A stretch of 64,000 nucleotides of DNA from Gillisella vitis (GCF_021559775.1 NZ_CP056047.1:868001-932000), one strand, 5' to 3'. Shown: positions 38,924 to 47,970, counted from the first letter of the stretch. The notes: generated by a model not told the origin, from the sequence alone. Numbers and translations are program-made.

Positions 38924-40963
38924 CTAGCTGATGAAATGGGTAATCAGCGGCGCGTCTGTGCTTTCCGCCTCAGTTTGGCTAAAATGGTTCAGGGGTTTGG
39001 ACTTGAAGACATCCAGGGTGGCCGGGCGGCCGATGTAGAATCCCTGTACATGATCAATGTCGAACTGCCGCATCAACTCCAGCTGTTCCTCGGTCTCGAT
39101 GCCCTCGACAAGAATGCGGTGGCCACGATTGCGGACCAGCGCGATGATGTCGCGCAGCATGGAGCGTCCCTTCGGCGTATCGCTGTCGTGAAGGAAGGAC
39201 CTGTCGATCTTCACGGTGTCGAAATTGAAGAGCCGCAGCCAGGACAGTCCGGCGAAACCGGTGCCGAAATCATCCAGCCAGATGCGGATGCCCATATTTT
39301 CAAGGTCCTTGATGCAGCGCAGGATGTCGGATTGACGATCCATATTGATGCCTTCGGTAATCTCGAAGGCGACATGCTGCCCATCGACGCCGGTATCGAT
39401 CAGGATTTCAGCGACGGCGGCGGCAAAGCCGCGGGTTTTCAACTGAATAGGAGAGACATTGATGCTAACGACCGGCGCGTGGCCGGGAACGAGGATTTCG
39501 GTGCAGGCCTGGCGTAGCGTCCACAGGCCGAGATCAAGGATGGACCCCGTGCGCTCGGCAATCGGAATGAACACCGACGGTGTGACAGGCGTCCCATCTA
39601 GCAGTTTCAGCCGCATCAGGGCTTCCGCAGCGTCGATCTTGCCGGTCGTGAGGTTGAGGATCGGCTGATAGACGAGGGAAACAAGGTTATTGGCCACAGC
39701 CACCCGCAACAAAGCGGCAATGTGTTCGCTATCGTCGCTGCTTTGCGGGTCGTTCGGGTCAAACAGCCGCACGCAATTACGACCATTGGCCTTTGCCGAA
39801 TAGAGCGCCCGGTCCGCCTCGGTAATGATCTTTTCCAGCCGTGGACCGAAATGAGGGCGTGTAAAGGCCGCGCCGACGCTGACCGTGACGACGTTGATAC
39901 CATCCTTGCGCTGATCATGGACCAGCGACATTTTTTCCACGGTATTGCGAATCATCTCAGCCAGCAGCCCAACATCGTCACGGCTAGCGGCTGGAGCCAG
40001 AACGATAAATTCCTCGCCGCCATAACGGCCAATGGAGGCATTGAAGGGCAGGAGGGCTGTCTTCAGAGCATTGGCGACCAGGACCAGGCAGTGGTCGCCA
40101 GCCTGATGGCCGTAATAGTCGTTGTATTTCTTGAAAAAATCGACGTCGACCAGAATTGCGGCAAAGCCGGTTCCTGAACTTTGCCATTCAGCCCAATTGT
40201 CCCGCAATCGCTGGTCGATGGCACGCCGGTTTTCAACGCCGGTCAGATAGTCTGTGTTGGAAAGGCGCAGCAGCGCTTTGCCGCGTTCGATCGCTTCCCG
40301 ATGCTGCTTACGTGCCTCCAGCGCGTTGAGGAAAACATGGTAGCGCTCCTTGTTCAGTCGCCAGTTGACATAGCTGGTGAAGACGAAGCACAGGACATAA
40401 AACGTAGCGAAAGCAATGATGTAAGACGTTTCTCGACCGAAGACACTCGTAACAACCCAGAGAAACAAGGCAAGTACTGAAGCAGAGGTGATAATCGACA
40501 ACAGGAAATACAGGCCGAAAAATAGGTTGGCACCCATCATGAAAATCGCGCCAAACACCATGTAATAGCGAAAATTCTCCACCGAATCGGTCATTGATGC
40601 CGGAAAAAGCCAGCCGCCATAACCGATGATGAGCGCCAGGGCGCAGGTCAAGTCTATCATATTGGCTCTCGGGCCAATGAAGATCTGGGCTTCCAAAATG
40701 ACGAGAGACAAAGCGCCAACCGCAAGACGGCTGATCAGCAAGGTTGATGCAACGTCGGGAATGAGGATGTAATCCATCCCTGAAAACATTAGATAGACGA
40801 TCACAGCGATCCAAAGGCCATGGCGTGCTGCGGCAATGCGCTCGGATTCGGTCTGGTCTCGATACAGTTTCACGACTTCTGCAGTTCGCTTTCTGTCAGG
40901 GGTGCCACGCCGACCGGTTTTCATTGGGTCCGACCCGGGGTGCTTCATGCTGGATTGTTCCAC
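38924..40963 (-). CDS. Membrane-anchored GGDEF-EAL protein (cyclic di-GMP turnover)
   Basis: A 679-residue bifunctional enzyme. About six N-terminal helices (residues 48-205) are followed by a short coiled linker, a GGDEF domain with intact RYGGEEF (diguanylate cyclase) and an EAL domain with AAEALMRL, SINVSPIQL, FEITEG, LDDFGTGF, VKIDRSF and EGIETEE, so all catalytic residues for phosphodiesterase activity are present. No RxxD inhibitory site is seen just before GGEEF. It lies on the opposite strand to, and divergent from, the methyltransferase gene at 41267. Confidence 0.94.
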   Translation of the reverse strand: MEQSSMKHPGSDPMKTGRRGTPDRKRTAEVVKLYRDQTESERIAAARHGLWIAVIVYLMFSGMDYILIPDVASTLLISRLAVGALSLVILEAQIFIGPRANMIDLTCALALIIGYGGWLFPASMTDSVENFRYYMVFGAIFMMGANLFFGLYFLLSIITSASVLALFLWVVTSVFGRETSYIIAFATFYVLCFVFTSYVNWRLNKERYHVFLNALEARKQHREAIERGKALLRLSNTDYLTGVENRRAIDQRLRDNWAEWQSSGTGFAAILVDVDFFKKYNDYYGHQAGDHCLVLVANALKTALLPFNASIGRYGGEEFIVLAPAASRDDVGLLAEMIRNTVEKMSLVHDQRKDGINVVTVSVGAAFTRPHFGPRLEKIITEADRALYSAKANGRNCVRLFDPNDPQSSDDSEHIAALLRVAVANNLVSLVYQPILNLTTGKIDAAEALMRLKLLDGTPVTPSVFIPIAERTGSILDLGLWTLRQACTEILVPGHAPVVSINVSPIQLKTRGFAAAVAEILIDTGVDGQHVAFEITEGINMDRQSDILRCIKDLENMGIRIWLDDFGTGFAGLSWLRLFNFDTVKIDRSFLHDSDTPKGRSMLRDIIALVRNRGHRILVEGIETEEQLELMRQFDIDHVQGFYIGRPATLDVFKSKPLNHFSQTEAESTDAPLITHFIS

Positions 40964-41266
40964 TGAGTTTTACCGTCGTGAATAGGAATGCAAGCTATTC
41001 CTTCATGCGCGCTATTCACACACTCAGCACGATACACCTTTTTATTTTAAACCCGAATCGCTAATGTAATACAGCGCACAATTACCCTTAAATTTAATTG
41101 GAATTTAGACAAGCGTCAAACTTCTGTATCATGCTGAATATGACGCGCTCTCATCTATTAACCTTAATAGAAAATTGCCTAAATCGCCAGTCGCAATAGT
41201 TAGAATCAGACTTTATAGTTATCAAACATTTAATTTTGTCGATAAAACATTAGAGGTAGATCGGAT
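40964..41266. other. AT-rich divergent promoter region (303 bp)
   Basis: Lies between the GGDEF-EAL gene and the methyltransferase gene. It is clearly more AT-rich than the surrounding chromosome. I see a GAATAG (40980-40985)/CTATTC (40995-41000) dyad near the GGDEF-EAL start and the ribosome binding site AGAGGTAG before 41267. No ORF and no confident promoter were identified. Confidence 0.55.
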
Positions 41267-42313
41267 ATGCAGTATATAGAAACTGTCTTAGACGGCGAAA
41301 GCTTGGTCACTCCAGATGCAATTGCAGCAGAGGTTTTTTCGCCAAAAGGCAAGAAAATCGATGATCGTGAGCGGGTTTTAGCGGAATCCGAATTGGCCCT
41401 GGCACTCAACATTGCCTATCAGCAATTTGAGCACGGTAGAGATCCCGCTGCTATCATTGCAATGATGGCTGGAGCGCTTCATAATCTCCGCAATAAGGTT
41501 TCTCCTGCCTTATGGCAGTCATTGATACCGATGGCGCAAAATCATAAAGTATCTAAGTATTTTCTTGAGGATCCTTTCACGCGCTGGTCTTGCGTCAAGC
41601 CGCGCGGCTATTCAGGGGATGCGCAATTACTTGACTTTATTTACGGCCATGAAAGCGTTGCGAATGAAATTGCCGCTGCTTCGCCTCTCGGGCTGGCGCT
41701 GTATGATTACACCAAGGATGCGTCGTCATCTGTCGCTGTACGGGAGCGCCGCGATCTCCTGACCCAGCATGTCGATGAAATTGCCACGTCACGCGGGCCG
41801 GATGCTGAAATCCTGACCATTGCTGCAGGCCATCTGCGCGAGGCCAACCGCTCAGTGGCTCTGAAAGAGGGCAGAATCAAGCGCTGGATCGCGCTGGATC
41901 AGGACCCTGTGAGTGTCGGTTCCATCCGCCGGGATTTTGCAAACACCTGCATAGAGCCTATCGATGGATCAGTCCGTAGCCTCTTGACCAATCAGCATGA
42001 TCTTGGAACTTTCGATTTCGTCTATGCGTCGGGCCTTTATGATTACCTTAACGACAAGGTCGCGGTAAAGCTGACGAAGAAGTGCCTTTCCATGCTGAAG
42101 CCGAATGGTGTCTTTATGTTCGCCAATTTTGCGGAAGATATTGTCGTCGACGGCTATATGGAAACCTTCATGAATTGGGCGCTGCTGCTGCGCAGCGAGC
42201 AGGACATGTGGCGCGTTATTCATGCAAGCACACCTGAAGGCGATATCGATTCCCAGGTCCGTTTCGGCGCCAACCGCAATATTGTCTACGGATTTATCCG
42301 CAAGATCGGCTAG
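41267..42313 (+). CDS. PhcB-like class I SAM methyltransferase (hydroxypalmitate methyl ester synthesis family)
   Basis: A 348-residue soluble protein. N-terminal helices (residues 30-100) are followed by EDPFTRWSCVKPRGYSGDAQLLDFIYG, the RGYxGDAxLLDxIY stretch typical of the EF/3-hydroxypalmitic acid methyl ester synthase family (PhcB relatives). Then come SAM motif I ILTIAAGHLREA, acidic ALDQDP, FDFVYASGLYDYLND and LKPNGVFMFANF. PhcB makes a quorum signal in Ralstonia. Whether this homologue does is inference. The first third uses AT-richer codons than neighbouring genes, hinting at transfer. Confidence 0.75.
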   Translation: MQYIETVLDGESLVTPDAIAAEVFSPKGKKIDDRERVLAESELALALNIAYQQFEHGRDPAAIIAMMAGALHNLRNKVSPALWQSLIPMAQNHKVSKYFLEDPFTRWSCVKPRGYSGDAQLLDFIYGHESVANEIAAASPLGLALYDYTKDASSSVAVRERRDLLTQHVDEIATSRGPDAEILTIAAGHLREANRSVALKEGRIKRWIALDQDPVSVGSIRRDFANTCIEPIDGSVRSLLTNQHDLGTFDFVYASGLYDYLNDKVAVKLTKKCLSMLKPNGVFMFANFAEDIVVDGYMETFMNWALLLRSEQDMWRVIHASTPEGDIDSQVRFGANRNIVYGFIRKIG

Positions 42314-42399
42314 AATTAACTATGAGTTTACTGTATAAATCCGTGAATATATTATATTTGCGGATTTGCGCAGAATTTCCGAGGCATTACACTAGCCTG

Positions 42400-42525
42400 C
42401 GCGTTGCATTTCAGGTGCGTGGCTCGTTAAAGAAAATCGATTTCAGTTATTTTGCAGCCAGCATATCTCCCAAATGACTGGTTGTGGTTCCCCAAACCCA
42501 GAATTCTTCTGAATTCTGGGTTTTG
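42400..42525 (+). ncRNA. Candidate small RNA ending in an intrinsic terminator
   Basis: A promoter-like pair TTGCGC (42366-42371), 16 bases, TACACT (42388-42393) precedes about 125 bases that end in a perfect 13-bp hairpin (42494-42506/42511-42523) and a T-rich tail. The body has an unpaired-looking CTCCCAAAT (about 42467-42475) resembling anti-Shine-Dalgarno seeds of rhizobial trans-acting sRNAs. No family could be assigned. It could instead be the 3' UTR of the methyltransferase mRNA. Confidence 0.4.
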
Positions 42526-42530
42526 TTTTG
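42494..42530 (+). terminator. Strong intrinsic terminator
   Basis: AAACCCAGAATTC-TTCT-GAATTCTGGGTTT, a perfect 13-bp stem followed by TGTTTTG. It ends either the sRNA candidate or the methyltransferase transcript. Confidence 0.8.
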
Positions 42531-42782
42531 CATGAAAACAATGATTCATGATGCTATAACCATAGATAAATTCAAGCTTTTTGCAGTTAATATCGTCACT
42601 TGGTTTTAATCACTTCTGCGCCATATGGAACAAAGGCTGTGCGCGAGCGTTTTTGATTTCAAACCGTGCTCAATACGCAAGCCGGAAGAGTTTTTTGCCT
42701 GGCTGCGCCTTTCGGAACCGCGTTTCTGTGTGGTCGGCTTTCGGCATGATAATCAGATGCTTCGAGCCCTACTAAGAAGGCG

Positions 42783-44567
42783 ATGACTGTGGATCAAGAG
42801 CGCGAACTGGCAAGACTGACCAGCCTACGCAACCTGAAAATACTCGATACCCTGCCGAGCGAAAGCTTCGACCGGATTACGCGAATCGTATCGGAATTTT
42901 TCGGACTGCCGGTCGCGGCGGTGTCGCTGACAGATGTCGATCGCCAGTGGTTCAAGTCCAAAGTGGGAATCGAGCATAACCAAATTCCACGGTTCAAGGC
43001 GCCCTGCGCTGAAGTCGCTGAAACCTGTCGGCCGCTGATCGTCAACGATTTTCACAATGACGCCTTTTATGTCGATAGTCCCCTCGGTCAGGCTGGCGTT
43101 CGGTTCTACGCCGGTGTGCCCCTGATGACGACGGATGGTTATTCCCTGGGCGCGCTCTGCGTTCTTGATAATGAACCTCACACGGTCGGCGACAGGGAAA
43201 TGGCTGTGTTGTCCGATATGGCGGCCATGGTCATGGCGCAGATAGAAATGCAGCATGCCGTTGGCCGTATCGAGGCCGCCAGCGGTCTGCCCAATCGCTT
43301 CCAATTGTTGAGCGACCTTGCCGATATTGGCAAGCACGGCGGGGGCAAGGAACGGTTGATCGGCGTTCTCGATCTTGCGCGCACCATGCAGTTCGACCGG
43401 TTGTCGCGTGTCATGGGCCCATCGCATCTGGATGGTGTCATCCGCTCCGTGGCGCAGTTCCTGCAGAGGGCGGTAGGTGATCATACCGCCTCCTATCACA
43501 TTGGCGCGATGCAGTTTGCCTTGATCCCGCCGGAGGACGTCACATCCGAAAGCCTGCTTCCTATGCTGAAAAGCTTGCTGTCCGATGTCGGTGAGGTGGC
43601 CAATCTTCGTTTGACGATGACACCCTCGCTTGGGGTGACCTGGTTCAATCCGGGCGCAATGGAGCCGGAAAACGTGCTGCGGTCGCTGCAAAGTGCGGTT
43701 CAAGACGCGCGTGACAGCGAAACCGGCATTGCCTTTTTCTCCGACGATCATGACCTGCTGCATCGCCGTAACTTCCGCCTGTTGCAGGATTTTCCTGTCG
43801 CTCTGGCGTCGCAGGATCAATTGCATCTGGTTTTCCAGCCGAGGCTGTCTTTGAAGACCGGTCAGGCGGAATGCGCCGAAGCGTTGCTGCGCTGGACCCA
43901 CCCTGAACTGGGGTCGATTTCACCAGCCGAATTCGTGCCAGTTATCGAAGCCTCCGATCTGGTACGCGCCATGAGCGCCTGGGTGATCGACAAGGCGCTG
44001 TCGCATCTGGCCGTTCTGCGAGGTCAAGGCATCGATATGCGATTGTCGATCAATATTTCGGCTCTCAATCTGAATGAGCCGGAATTTCTGGAACTGCTGA
44101 AGGAAAAGCTGGCGAAATACGATGTTCTGCCGGGTCAGATTGAATTTGAACTGACGGAAACGGCGATGATGAGGGAGACCGAAAAGTCACTCGACCTTCT
44201 GCACGCGCTGAGCGCCCATGGTGTCCGGCTGGCGATCGACGACTTCGGCACTGGCTATAGCAGCCTGGCGTATATGCAGAAATTGCCTGCTGATGTTGTG
44301 AAAATCGACCGTTCTTTCGTCGCGGATATGGCAAAAGGCAATCGCGAGCGCGTCTTGGTGCGATCGATGATCAACCTTTCGCACAGTCTTGGCTATGAAG
44401 TGGTGGCGGAAGGCGTCGAAACGCTTGAGGCCGCCGATCTCCTGCAAGCGATGGGTTGCGATGAGATCCAGGGCTTCTGGCTGTCGCGTCCCATGGCGGC
44501 GGAAATCCTGCCGGAATGGCTGCGTCATCGTCGTGAGGCTGCCGATCAGGCGGCTCGGGTCGCCTGA
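42783..44567 (+). CDS. GAF - degenerate GGDEF - EAL cyclic di-GMP phosphodiesterase
   Basis: A 594-residue soluble protein. An N-terminal GAF domain (residues 20-155, with WFKSKVGI, PCAEVAET and GALCVLDNEPHTV) is followed by a GGDEF-like domain whose signature is lost (HIGAMQFA at the GGDEF position), then an EAL domain with the catalytic set intact: CAEALLRW, SINISALNL, FELTETAMM, IDDFGTGYSS, VKIDRSF and EGVETLE. Predicted to degrade c-di-GMP under GAF control. Same strand as the PhcB-like gene. Confidence 0.93.
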   Translation: MTVDQERELARLTSLRNLKILDTLPSESFDRITRIVSEFFGLPVAAVSLTDVDRQWFKSKVGIEHNQIPRFKAPCAEVAETCRPLIVNDFHNDAFYVDSPLGQAGVRFYAGVPLMTTDGYSLGALCVLDNEPHTVGDREMAVLSDMAAMVMAQIEMQHAVGRIEAASGLPNRFQLLSDLADIGKHGGGKERLIGVLDLARTMQFDRLSRVMGPSHLDGVIRSVAQFLQRAVGDHTASYHIGAMQFALIPPEDVTSESLLPMLKSLLSDVGEVANLRLTMTPSLGVTWFNPGAMEPENVLRSLQSAVQDARDSETGIAFFSDDHDLLHRRNFRLLQDFPVALASQDQLHLVFQPRLSLKTGQAECAEALLRWTHPELGSISPAEFVPVIEASDLVRAMSAWVIDKALSHLAVLRGQGIDMRLSINISALNLNEPEFLELLKEKLAKYDVLPGQIEFELTETAMMRETEKSLDLLHALSAHGVRLAIDDFGTGYSSLAYMQKLPADVVKIDRSFVADMAKGNRERVLVRSMINLSHSLGYEVVAEGVETLEAADLLQAMGCDEIQGFWLSRPMAAEILPEWLRHRREAADQAARVA

Positions 44568-44648
44568 TCCATTCGTTCAAGTCCCGAAGAGGATGACGCA
44601 TCCTCCTCTTGAGGCGAGCGCAAAGGAATACGAAGAGTGAGCTTCGGT

Positions 44649-45410
44649 TTACTCTTCGACGCTGCTCTCTGGCTCATAACGAGTCCAGCCCTGGCTGAGC
44701 AGATGTTCCTGCGGCAGGAAGCGAATTTTATATCCCATTTTGCGGGAGCCGTTCACCCAATAACCCAGATAGACATGGGGTAGGCCCATCTCGTTGGCAC
44801 GGCGGATATGGTCGAGAACCATGAATGTGCCGAGAGACCGTTTTTCCATGGCCGGATTGAAGAAGGAATAGACCATCGACAATCCGTCGCTGAGGATATC
44901 GGATAGCGCCACGGCCACCAGTTCGCCGGGGCGGTCGCTGTCCTCGTCCACTTTCGGCAGGCGATATTCGATCACCTTGGTTTTGACATGGCTGTCTTCC
45001 ACCATGATTGCAAAATCGAGCGCCGACATGTCCGACATGCCGCCCTGCTGGTGGCGATGATCGAGATAGGTGCGAAACAGCGAGAATTGTTCGGTCGAAG
45101 GCTGGGCGGCAAAGACGCTGCTGGTGAGATCGGCGTTGACGCCCGCCACACGCCGCATGGTCCGGTTCGGCTGGAATTCTCGGGCGACGATCCGCACGGA
45201 TATGCAGGCGCGGCAGGTTTCGCAGGCTGGACGGTAGGCGATATTCTGCGATCGGCGAAAGCCGCCCTGTGTCAGAAGATCGTTCATTTCCGGCGCGCGT
45301 GGTCCCACAAGGTGCGTGAAGACCTTCCGCTCCATTTCCCCCGCCAGATAAGGGCAGGGCGCGGGTGCTGTCAGATAAAACTGCGGAGACGTAGCAGCCT
45401 GCGTGTTCAT
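44649..45410 (-). CDS. bpt: Aspartate/glutamate leucyltransferase (Bpt/Ate family)
   Basis: Aminoacyl-tRNA-protein transferase that adds Leu from Leu-tRNA to N-terminal Asp/Glu for ClpAP degradation (N-degron pathway). The 253-residue protein has [39 protein letters not shown] with its Cys pair, and the GNAT-like core ending [15 protein letters not shown]. Whether it transfers Leu or Arg cannot be told with certainty. Bpt is the usual bacterial form. The start at 45410 (MNTQAAT) is preferred over 45437. Confidence 0.92.
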   Translation of the reverse strand: MNTQAATSPQFYLTAPAPCPYLAGEMERKVFTHLVGPRAPEMNDLLTQGGFRRSQNIAYRPACETCRACISVRIVAREFQPNRTMRRVAGVNADLTSSVFAAQPSTEQFSLFRTYLDHRHQQGGMSDMSALDFAIMVEDSHVKTKVIEYRLPKVDEDSDRPGELVAVALSDILSDGLSMVYSFFNPAMEKRSLGTFMVLDHIRRANEMGLPHVYLGYWVNGSRKMGYKIRFLPQEHLLSQGWTRYEPESSVEE

Positions 45411-45746
45411 GCTTTGTCTATGCGTCCTCTCAGGCACCCGGAAAAGCGCGCTTGCTTCATTGGCCGGGAATGCACATTACACCAAGACATCGAAGGTGCT
45501 AACGCATCCTCACCTTGCAGGAATGTCGAATATCTCAAATGCATCAAGCGCTTGAGATATTCGAAAGTGCAATGCCAGAAGTCACTTTCAATGATTCCCG
45601 GTATTGCCCATGACCTTCAAGTTCATGTCTAGCATGGCTCAAGATTTCAAAAGGTCAACTCTTTCATTTCACGATTTGGTTGCTCAACGTGAAATTGTAG
45701 TCATTTCTAACGCGACTAATAATTTTTAGCGGATGTCGACTTTCAC
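45411..45746. other. Intergenic region upstream of bpt (336 bp) with a series of dyads
   Basis: Contains four inverted repeats: AAGGTG/CACCTT (45493-45516), a 13-bp perfect dyad at 45526-45564, GAAAGTG/CACTTTC (45563-45589) and ATTTCACG/CGTGAAAT (45666-45695). No ORF is seen. Some of them probably lie in the bpt leader or promoter. Confidence 0.55.
45526..45564. promoter_or_regulatory. Perfect 13-bp inverted repeat upstream of bpt
   Basis: TCGAATATCTCAA (45526-45538) and TTGAGATATTCGA (45552-45564) separated by 13 bases. It is the strongest dyad in this gap, and an overlapping GAAAGTG/CACTTTC dyad (13-base spacer) follows at once. Operator, hairpin or small-RNA structure are all possible. 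Confidence 0.55.
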
Positions 45747-46205
45747 TCAGCCAGCGCGAAGCGCAGCCGTGCCGAGCAGCAAGTCATGGACCAATCGCGA
45801 ACGATCAGTAAACAGTCCCGCCAGCAGGATCAGTGGCGTTAACACGGAATTGAGGATCCAGAACAGTGCCAGATGGGCAATGGCCGTGACGAAATCAATC
45901 TTGGTGCCATCCAGGCGAATCATGGCAATTCCCATGGCTCGCATGCCAGGTGTCGCCTGAGTGCGTCCGGCCAGCGACAGACCGAAATAAAGGCCCGCGA
46001 CGATGAAAAACAGAATGGGATAAAGGAGCCATCCGAGGCCAAGCGTGATGACGCCGAGGAAGAACACCACAACGGCTGCGGGAACCCACAGGAGCCCGAC
46101 CAGAACATAGTCGATAATGAAGGCAAAGACCCGGCGCGACAGCACGCCGCTATAGGCGCGCCAGTCGGTCGGAGCCACGGTGGTCATATTCGGATCGAAG
46201 CTCAT
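45747..46205 (-). CDS. RDD family membrane protein
   Basis: A 152-residue protein with three to four helices and the RDD pattern: Arg in YSGVLSRRVFAFIIDYVLVG (the R..D pair) and TPGMRAMGIAMIRLDG, typical of RDD proteins. Some RDD proteins act as Na+/H+ antiporters, most have no known role. ATG 46205 (MSFDPNMTT) is chosen. The longer frame to 46388 overlaps hemB's 3' end. Confidence 0.88.
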   Translation of the reverse strand: MSFDPNMTTVAPTDWRAYSGVLSRRVFAFIIDYVLVGLLWVPAAVVVFFLGVITLGLGWLLYPILFFIVAGLYFGLSLAGRTQATPGMRAMGIAMIRLDGTKIDFVTAIAHLALFWILNSVLTPLILLAGLFTDRSRLVHDLLLGTAALRAG

Positions 46206-46327
46206 GATCGTCTCCTTGGTCGATGACGATGATATGGGAAGCCCCGCTCCGAAATACAATTGCCTGACATCTTTACAGTCTAGCCAGGAATCGCTGCTGG
46301 CGTGCTGCAAATGGCAGTGCCGAAAAC

Positions 46328-47341
46328 TCAGCTTCTGGCGAGCCGCTTTGCCGCTTCCACGGCGAAATAACTCAGAATGCCGTCGCATCCGGCCCGTTTG
46401 AAGCAGAGCAGTGTTTCCATCATTACACGCTCTTCATCAATCCAGCCATTCAGACCCGCAGCCTTGATCTGCGCATATTCGCCTGACACCTGATAGGAAA
46501 AGACCGGCAGGCTGAAGGCTTCCTTGAGACGCCAGCAGATATCCAGATAGGGCAGGCCGGGCTTGACCATCAGCATATCCGCCCCTTCCTCAACATCCAT
46601 GGCGGCGTCCCGCACTGCTTCGGTGCCATTGGCCGGGCTGATGTAATAGCTGTTCTTGTCGCCCTTCAGCAGGCCTGCGGTGGAAATCGCCTCGCGATAG
46701 GGGCCGTAATAGCCGGAGGAGAATTTCGTCGCATAGGACATGATGCCGACCGACTGGTGACCGGCGGCGTCGAGCCCGCGGCGGATCGCGCCGATTCGCC
46801 CGTCCATCATTTCGGATGGCGCGATAATGTCGGAGCCAGCATCGGCTTGCAGGATGGCTGCTTTGACCACCTGATCGACCGTCTCGTCATTGACGATATC
46901 GTCGCCGCGCAAAATACCGTCATGGCCATGGCTGGTAAACGGGTCCAGCGCCACATCGGTAATCACGCCGATGTTGGCGACGGCTTTCTTGATGGCCGCC
47001 GTCGCCTGGTTGAGCAGGTTATTGGCTTCCAGGATATGGGAACCCGTCTGGTCACGCAGGTTCATCTCGATGTTCGGAAAGGTGGCAATAGCCGGAATGC
47101 CGAGATCGGCAGCTTCCTTCACCGCCTCGACCGCCTTGTCGACACTCATCCGGTTGACCCCCGGCATGGCGGCGATCGGCTCGACGATGCCGCTGCCGGG
47201 TACGAGGAAGATCGGCCAGATCAGATCGTCCACTGTCAACCGGCTTTCCTGTACCAGCCTGCGCGTCCAGTCCGCCTTACGGTTGCGGCGCATGCGCCGG
47301 TGGCCGGTAATATCGTCAACGAGGTGGGTCTTGTTGGTCAT
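46328..47341 (-). CDS. hemB: Delta-aminolevulinic acid dehydratase (porphobilinogen synthase)
   Basis: Condenses two ALA molecules to porphobilinogen in heme synthesis. The 337-residue protein carries both Schiff-base lysines (SYATKFSSGYYGPYRE and MLMVKPGLPYLD). The metal site reads DVALDPFTSHGHDG, i.e. Ala/Asp/Asp where zinc enzymes have three Cys, so this is the Mg-dependent type described in Bradyrhizobium. It starts MTNKTHLVDDITGHRRMRRNR and is divergent from the 47551 gene. Confidence 0.96.
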   Translation of the reverse strand: MTNKTHLVDDITGHRRMRRNRKADWTRRLVQESRLTVDDLIWPIFLVPGSGIVEPIAAMPGVNRMSVDKAVEAVKEAADLGIPAIATFPNIEMNLRDQTGSHILEANNLLNQATAAIKKAVANIGVITDVALDPFTSHGHDGILRGDDIVNDETVDQVVKAAILQADAGSDIIAPSEMMDGRIGAIRRGLDAAGHQSVGIMSYATKFSSGYYGPYREAISTAGLLKGDKNSYYISPANGTEAVRDAAMDVEEGADMLMVKPGLPYLDICWRLKEAFSLPVFSYQVSGEYAQIKAAGLNGWIDEERVMMETLLCFKRAGCDGILSYFAVEAAKRLARS

Positions 47342-47550
47342 CGCGGTCTCCAGTCTTCAGGCCTGCTCTCTTATGATGCCGTTTATCATGCACTGGGATG
47401 TTTGCCCACTGCGGCAACCTGACCGGCCCCACCTCCGGCCCCCCCGGGCATAGCGATGCTCGAATAAAACCGTCTGCGGATTGTTTGTCTCCCCATAAAT
47501 TTCACCTGTCGCCGATACCGATCCGATCAATTATGCGATATCGTCGCACA

Positions 47551-47970
47551 ATGATTGATGATGTCGTCCATACGCCAAAGCCCAGCCTGGTAGACCTGTT
47601 GTTCGTGCTCTTCCTGCGCGTTGTTGCGCTTGCCTGCCTTTGGCTGGGCTTGCAATTCTGGGGGCTTCTGGTGGGCTTTGCAGGTGACGGCCTTGGGCGG
47701 TTCGACCTGATGAATGTGCCTTGGCGCATTGCCAGCTGCGGGCTTGCCGTGATGCTGCCGGTGGCAGGGGTCGGGTTGTGGATGACGGTCTCCTGGGGGC
47801 CGGTCATTTGGGTCATTGCCGCCAGTGGCCAGATCCTGATGCATGCCGTATGGCCGGGCATTTTCGGGCGCGATCCGCTGATCGTCGCATTCCATCTGAT
47901 TGTCGCCGTCGTTTATCTCGCTTTCCGCCTGGCGATCCTGCTGCAAAAGCGCCGGCGCGCCGCGGCATAA
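47551..47970 (+). CDS. Small four-helix membrane protein (DUF6163-like)
   Basis: A 139-residue protein with four predicted membrane helices (VLFLRVVALACLWLGLQFW, IASCGLAVMLPVAGVGLWM and two more) and a basic tail (QKRRRAAA). I think it corresponds to the rhizobial DUF6163 family, function unknown, and in many Rhizobiaceae it sits between hemB and ldtR. An ATG at 47533 (MRYRRTM) is an equal alternative start. No strong ribosome binding site marks either. Confidence 0.7.
   Translation: MIDDVVHTPKPSLVDLLFVLFLRVVALACLWLGLQFWGLLVGFAGDGLGRFDLMNVPWRIASCGLAVMLPVAGVGLWMTVSWGPVIWVIAASGQILMHAVWPGIFGRDPLIVAFHLIVAVVYLAFRLAILLQKRRRAAA

Larger units (their letters stand above)
42314..42782. other. Intergenic region (469 bp) with sRNA candidate
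   Basis: AT-rich gap between the methyltransferase and the GAF-EAL gene. It contains a promoter-like sequence and an intrinsic terminator about 100-130 bases apart (listed separately). From 42530 to 42782 I see only AT-rich DNA without a dyad or credible ORF. No strong ribosome binding site is seen before 42783 (only AGAAGG). Confidence 0.5.

Noticed and set aside
44631..44658. CGAAGAGT/ACTCTTCG hairpin as a terminator after the GAF-EAL gene
   Set aside because: The stem is real, but no T run follows and it overlaps the bpt stop codon. Support is too weak to list as a terminator.
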